Below, piece after piece: positions 8,741 to 11,679 of a stretch of 11,679 nucleotides of DNA (its first letter is position 1; every line of letters starts with the position of its first letter). The translations under genes were made by a program, and so were the position numbers. Source of the DNA: Entrophospora sp. SA101 (taxonomy: Eukaryota > Glomeromycota > Glomeromycetes > Entrophosporales > Entrophosporaceae). The stretch lies in contig CAUDNR010001333.1 of assembly GCA_958430865.1 (NCBI GenBank), positions 1 through 11,679 of the forward strand, in the 5' to 3' direction. The notes under the pieces are model-generated. The model worked only from the letters and a program-made list of their open reading frames with translations, had not been told where the DNA came from and searched no databases.

Positions 8741-9910
8741 TTTTATCAATCAGAGTTATGTCAATAAAGTATTTGTAAAGTATAATAATTCTTTTAAAGT
8801 TCGTGTAATTTTTGGTATTTTTTTATTTCTTTTATACATTTTGCCAACAAAAAATACAAGTCTTTTTGAATACTTTATTCTACTAATTTCGTTACTACTA
8901 AAAAAAAAAAAAGAATAATTTATAATTATCTTTCATTGTCAAATAGTTAACTAAGACTTTTTTAAAGGTGTAGAGAAGATACTTATTTCTACTAAAAAGA
9001 AAAAATCAATTAACTTTTTTGATTTCTTTATCCTACTAATTCCGTTACTACTAAAAAACAGAATAATTTATAATTGTCAAAAAAAATCAATTAAACCTTT
9101 TTGATTTATGAAATTAGCATGATAAAGAAATTTAATTAATTTGATTTTCTCTTTTCCTTTTAGTTACAATAAAGTATTTTTTCATTCATGCTTTTAAAAA
9201 ATTTAATTGGTTCTTAATGAAAATATTTCTTAACAATGAAGGGATTATTCAGTCTTTTTTAATATTAATGAAATTAATATAATAAAGAACATGGAAAAAA
9301 AAAAGTTTTACTATTACTAAAAAGCAAAAGAAAAAAAACGTCAAATCAATTAAGTAAGTTTTCATTGTTAAATCAGCTGTAAAAAGTAAAAAGAAAAAAT
9401 ACATGTGTCAAAAAAGTCCAGGCAACAAAAAAAACCCAATTATATTTTTTTCCACCATTACTATAAAGAGAAGAAGAATATAAATCAATTGTTTAATTTC
9501 TAAATATACTAAAAATTGAGCCACATTTTTATAACAAAATAGGTTAGAAATTTTATTAATATTAAATGCATGATTTATTCTTAATGTAGATAATTAATTA
9601 AATTTTTGATCGCAACCACTTTGTGAGAAACTTTGCACACTCCTTTGGAAACAATTTTTGATGATAGCATTGCAAGGTGAAGATATCTTGTTATTTATTA
9701 AATATTTTATTCCCATTTATGATATATTATGAAACTATAATTAATTGAAATGTAGATAAGTGACTTGAATTCATACTCCTTTGGAATAATTTTTCAATAA
9801 AGGAATATTAACAAGTTTCAACTTGGAAATTATTTTCTTTTTGTTATCATTGATTAACTGCTCTCCCACCTAACAATATTATTTGGTATGAAAATTATCA
9901 TCTTTATTGT
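8741..9910 (-). promoter_or_regulatory. 5' region of the inner transposon (no gene seen)
   Basis: About 1.2 kb of very AT-rich sequence between the start codon and terminal repeat C. I see no coding region on either strand. Its outer part (9189-9910) is repeated at 10353-11041, so it belongs to the element and presumably holds the promoter. Short partial duplications occur inside it: a stretch of about 60 bases at 8880-8942 recurs imperfectly at 9031-9092 around CTACTAATT(T/C)CGTTACTAC. Confidence 0.5.
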
Positions 9911-10067
9911 AATTTCCTGTCCTTTTCAAGAAATTATGCAAAAAAAGCTGAGGGACAGGTGCGGCACAGTAAACCTGTCCCCTGTCCTTTTCAATTTTTT
10001 ACTCGGAAAACTCGAAAAGGACAGGGGACAGGGAACCAGCCACTTATAACTGTCCTCTGTCCTTTTC
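9189..10067 (+). repeat. Direct repeat of 10353-11336
   Basis: Transposon 5' end plus terminal repeat C. It aligns to 10353-11336 with offset 1164 at the start and 1131 after a 33-base indel near 9381-9419. It lacks 138 bases present in the other copy inside the terminal repeat. Otherwise the two copies are almost identical, so this duplication is recent. Confidence 0.92.
9911..10067 (-). repeat. Transposon terminal repeat, copy C (138-bp internal deletion)
   Basis: Inverted relative to A and B. Compared with D it lacks exactly the 138 bases between two copies of the 18-mer GAAAAGGACAGGGGACAG, keeping one of them. That is the product expected from recombination or slippage between direct repeats. 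Its outermost end carries the variant GACAGAGGACAG shared with B, and homology ends after CCTTTTC at 10067. Confidence 0.88.
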
Positions 10068-10352
10068 TAGTGTCCCATAATTTTTGAATCTGTGCTGGGG
10101 AGAAATTTTTCCATCCACCTATATTAGGCAAGGATCTAGCTCTAATATAACCAGCATATTGACCTTCTGTTGGCCATTGCCATTCAAACCAATTGGATAT
10201 ACCTGGTATTGTTTTCATTTTTCCTTTATTTTTTTCCCTATTCGGTGTCAGGTTTGCTACTGAAGTGCCTAGTAAACCTTTGATGGCTAATTCAATATCA
10301 TTACCTTCTGTAATATTACATCCTAATCTAACATATCTTTTAATTGAATGTG
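10068..10352 (-). pseudogene. Unrecognised protein-coding fragment trapped between transposon copies
   Basis: One reading frame is open through the whole 285 bases, encoding roughly 95 residues. Recognisable stretches are SIKRYVRLGCNITEGND, ELAIKGLLGTSVANLTPN, ISNWFEWQWPTEGQYAG and GGWKNFSPAQIQKLWDT. It has no start codon at its upstream edge and runs straight into terminal repeat C, so it is an internal slice of a larger gene. The Trp-rich composition and absence of stops suggest real coding origin and recent capture. I do not recognise the family. Read-through into the repeat would add junk residues before a stop at 9991. Confidence 0.6.
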
Positions 10353-11336
10353 TGCTTTTAAAAAATTTAATTGGTTCTTAATGAAAATATTTCTTAACAA
10401 TGAAGGGATTATTCAGTCTTTTTTAATATTAATGAAATTAATATAATAAAGAACATGGAAAAAAAAAAGTTTTACTATTACTAAAAAGCAAAAGAAAAAA
10501 AACGTCAAATCAATTAAGTAAGTTTTCATTGTTAAATCAGCTGTAAGCCCAGGCAACAAAAAAAACCCAATTATATTTTTTTCCACCATTACTATAAAGA
10601 GAAGAAGAATATAAATCAATTGTTTAATTTCTAAATATACTAAAAATTGAGCCACATTTTTATAACAAAATAGGTTAGAAATTTTATTAATATTAAATGC
10701 ATGATTTATTCTTAATGTAGATAATTAATTAAATTTTTGATCGCAACCACTTTGTGAGAAACTTTGCACACTCCTTTGGAAACAATTTTTGATGATAGCA
10801 TTGCAAGGTGAAGATATCTTGTTATTTATTAAATATTTTATTCCCATTTATGATATATTATGAAACTATAATTAATTGAAATGTAGATAAGTGACTTGAA
10901 TTCATACTCCTTTGGAATAATTTTTCAATAAAGGAATATTAACAAGTTTCAACTTGGAAATTATTTTCTTTTTGTTATCATTGATTAACTGCTCTCCCAC
11001 CTAACAATATTATTTGGTATGAAAATTATCATCTTTATTGTAATTTCCTGTCCTTTTCAAGAAATTATGCAAAAAAAGCTGAGGGACAGGTGCGGCACAG
11101 TAAACCTGTCCCCTGTCCTTTTCAATTTTTTACTCGGAAAACTCGAAAAGGACAGGGGACAGTATGCCTTGTCCCACTTCCGCGCCACAACTGTCCCAAG
11201 GTTTTCCCTGTCCTTTTTCATATTTTCATGTGGGTCAACTGTCCCAAGCCCTGTCCTTTTGCAGATTTAGTGGGTAAATATTGAAAAGGACAGGGGACAG
11301 GGAACCAGCCACTTATAACTGTCCCCTGTCCTTTTC
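10353..11336 (+). repeat. Direct repeat of 9189-10067 (transposon 5' end with full terminal repeat)
   Basis: Holds the same AT-rich promoter-side sequence as 9189-9910 and the complete, undeleted terminal repeat D. It starts at TGCTTTTAAAAAATTTAATT right after the coding fragment. I see no gene in it. Open frames on both strands here are low-complexity shadows. Confidence 0.9.
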
Positions 11337-11344
11337 ACGTGACT
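11042..11344 (-). repeat. Transposon terminal repeat, copy D
   Basis: Full-length hairpin array, reverse complement of copy A and indistinguishable from it over the outer 260 bases. It keeps all CpG sites that copy B has lost. The two copies of GAAAAGGACAGGGGACAG that bound the deletion seen in C end at 11162 and 11300. Confidence 0.9.
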
Positions 11345-11346
11345 AA

Positions 11347-11451
11347 AAAGGATCAAAAGCAAAAGTTACTAAACCTCAACCACAAATTTCTATCCCAACC
11401 ACACCAAATTTACCTTGGACTTTGTCAATTCCTAAAAATATGGGTAATTAA
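11347..11451 (+). other. Possible Pro/Thr-rich coding exon end in the outer arm
   Basis: A 34-codon frame, bounded by stops at 11344 and 11449, reads KVTKPQPQISIPTTPNLP and ends MGN. The composition (Pro, Thr, few low-complexity codons) looks more protein-like than the surroundings, which suggests the last exon of a gene adjoining the element. The same frame exists inverted at 50-154. Weak evidence: no start, no partner exon. Confidence 0.25.
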
Positions 11452-11679
11452 TTGTCTAAAAATTTTCTATTATTTTAAATATACAAATTTAATTTTACAA
11501 ACTTACTTGAAAAATAAAATTGTTTATCAGGCAATGAAATTAATAAATCCAAACCAAGCAACATAACAGTCCAACCAAATCAAATATTGTGAGTCTTTTA
11601 ATATCTATTAATTACTATTATCTATAATGATAAATTAACAAACCATTTATTAATATAATTTTAAATAGCATTTCTGATG

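Larger units (their letters stand above)
4743..10067 (-). mobile_element. Near-complete MULE-like DNA transposon encoding a GCM-transposase-USP protein
   Basis: A 5.3-kb unit with inverted terminal repeats B (4743-5031) and C (9911-10067) and one multi-exon gene on the - strand between them. Both outer ends share the variant GGACAGAGGACAG, while the outer pair A/D reads GGACAGGGGACAG. This supports B and C as the two ends of one element. The transposase region, the long terminal repeats and the GCM domain fit the Mutator-like superfamily. WRKY-GCM1 zinc fingers are known in MULE transposases. I compared the bases flanking 4751 and 10067 and found no exact 9-11 bp duplication, so the insertion site may be altered or the ends slightly misplaced. 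Confidence 0.72.
157..11344. mobile_element. Outer composite MULE-like element (internally replaced)
   Basis: The left end (157-1172) matches the 3' terminal 1 kb of the inner transposon. The right end (10353-11344, inverted terminal repeat) matches its 5' terminal 1 kb. The two ends therefore have the orientation and content of one element whose middle was lost. In its place lie a kinase pseudogene (1173-4742), a nearly whole second element (4743-10067) and a short coding fragment (10068-10352). This resembles Pack-MULEs, which carry host gene pieces between MULE ends. Independent insertions of two truncated copies cannot be excluded. Target-site duplications cannot be tested because the flanks are themselves inverted copies. 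Confidence 0.55.
11042..11500. repeat. Right arm of the long inverted repeat (partner 1-458)
   Basis: Reverse complement of 1-458. The part outside the terminal repeat (11345-11500) is also perfectly mirrored by 1-156, so the inverted repeat is longer than the transposon family's own terminal repeat as defined by copy B. Where the repeat ends to the right cannot be judged, because its partner would lie left of the window. Confidence 0.95.

Noticed and set aside
8712..8918. 68-codon + strand frame rich in Phe, Leu and Lys
   Set aside because: Lies over the first exon and upstream AT-rich region of the transposon gene. The composition is explained by T- and A-runs.
4733..10077. Target-site duplication around the inner element
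   Set aside because: Left flank GAGTCACAT and right flank TAGTGTCCC share only partial similarity, so no true duplication can be claimed.
10413..10655. 80-codon hydrophobic - strand frame
   Set aside because: Low-complexity translation of the AT-rich transposon 5' region. The corresponding copy at 9249-9491 does not keep it as a conserved gene.

Overview
The window reads as AT-rich fungal nuclear DNA. It has short introns (about 60-80 nt) with GTAAGT-like donors and TAG acceptors, protein-kinase exons, and abundant transposon debris. Base composition, gene style and the mix of kinase and transposon remnants fit an arbuscular mycorrhizal fungus of the Rhizophagus/Glomeromycotina type. This is inferred, as no marker gene fixes the species.

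Layout. (1) 1-458: left arm of a long inverted repeat whose partner is 11042-11500. It contains terminal-repeat copy A, a GC-richer block built from GGACAG hexamers and hairpins. (2) 541-1172: the last exons of a transposon gene, cut off at 1172. (3) 1173-4742: a protein-kinase pseudogene on the + strand. Its single 1.6-kb intron carries a second decayed gene with a SAP-like start. (4) 4743-10067: a near-complete Mutator-like (MULE-type) DNA transposon. It is bounded by terminal-repeat copies B (4743-5031) and C (9911-10067, inverted and internally deleted). (5) 10068-10352: an unrecognised protein-coding fragment on the - strand. (6) 10353-11344: a second copy of the transposon's promoter end plus terminal repeat D. 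(7) 11345-11679: outer flank, of which the part to 11500 is the inverted copy of 1-156.

The central gene is split into at least nine exons on the - strand from an ATG at 8740. Every intron I propose keeps the reading frame. The product carries, in order, a GCM-type zinc-binding DNA-binding domain (residues about 35-159), a MULE-like DDE transposase region (about 265-495) and a domain with the Cys and His boxes of ubiquitin-specific proteases (about 598-895). A Lys/Arg-rich tail follows, spread over small exons. A transposase fused to a USP-like cysteine protease is the most interesting thing here. The second catalytic Asp appears to be Asn, and the tail has an in-frame stop in this copy. The tail is open in the partial copy at 541-1172.

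Together, A plus 1 kb of the gene's 3' end on the left, and 1 kb of its 5' end plus D on the right, look like the two ends of one outer, internally replaced element. It now holds kinase sequence, an autonomous-type copy of its own family and another gene fragment. That is a nested, Pack-MULE-like arrangement.
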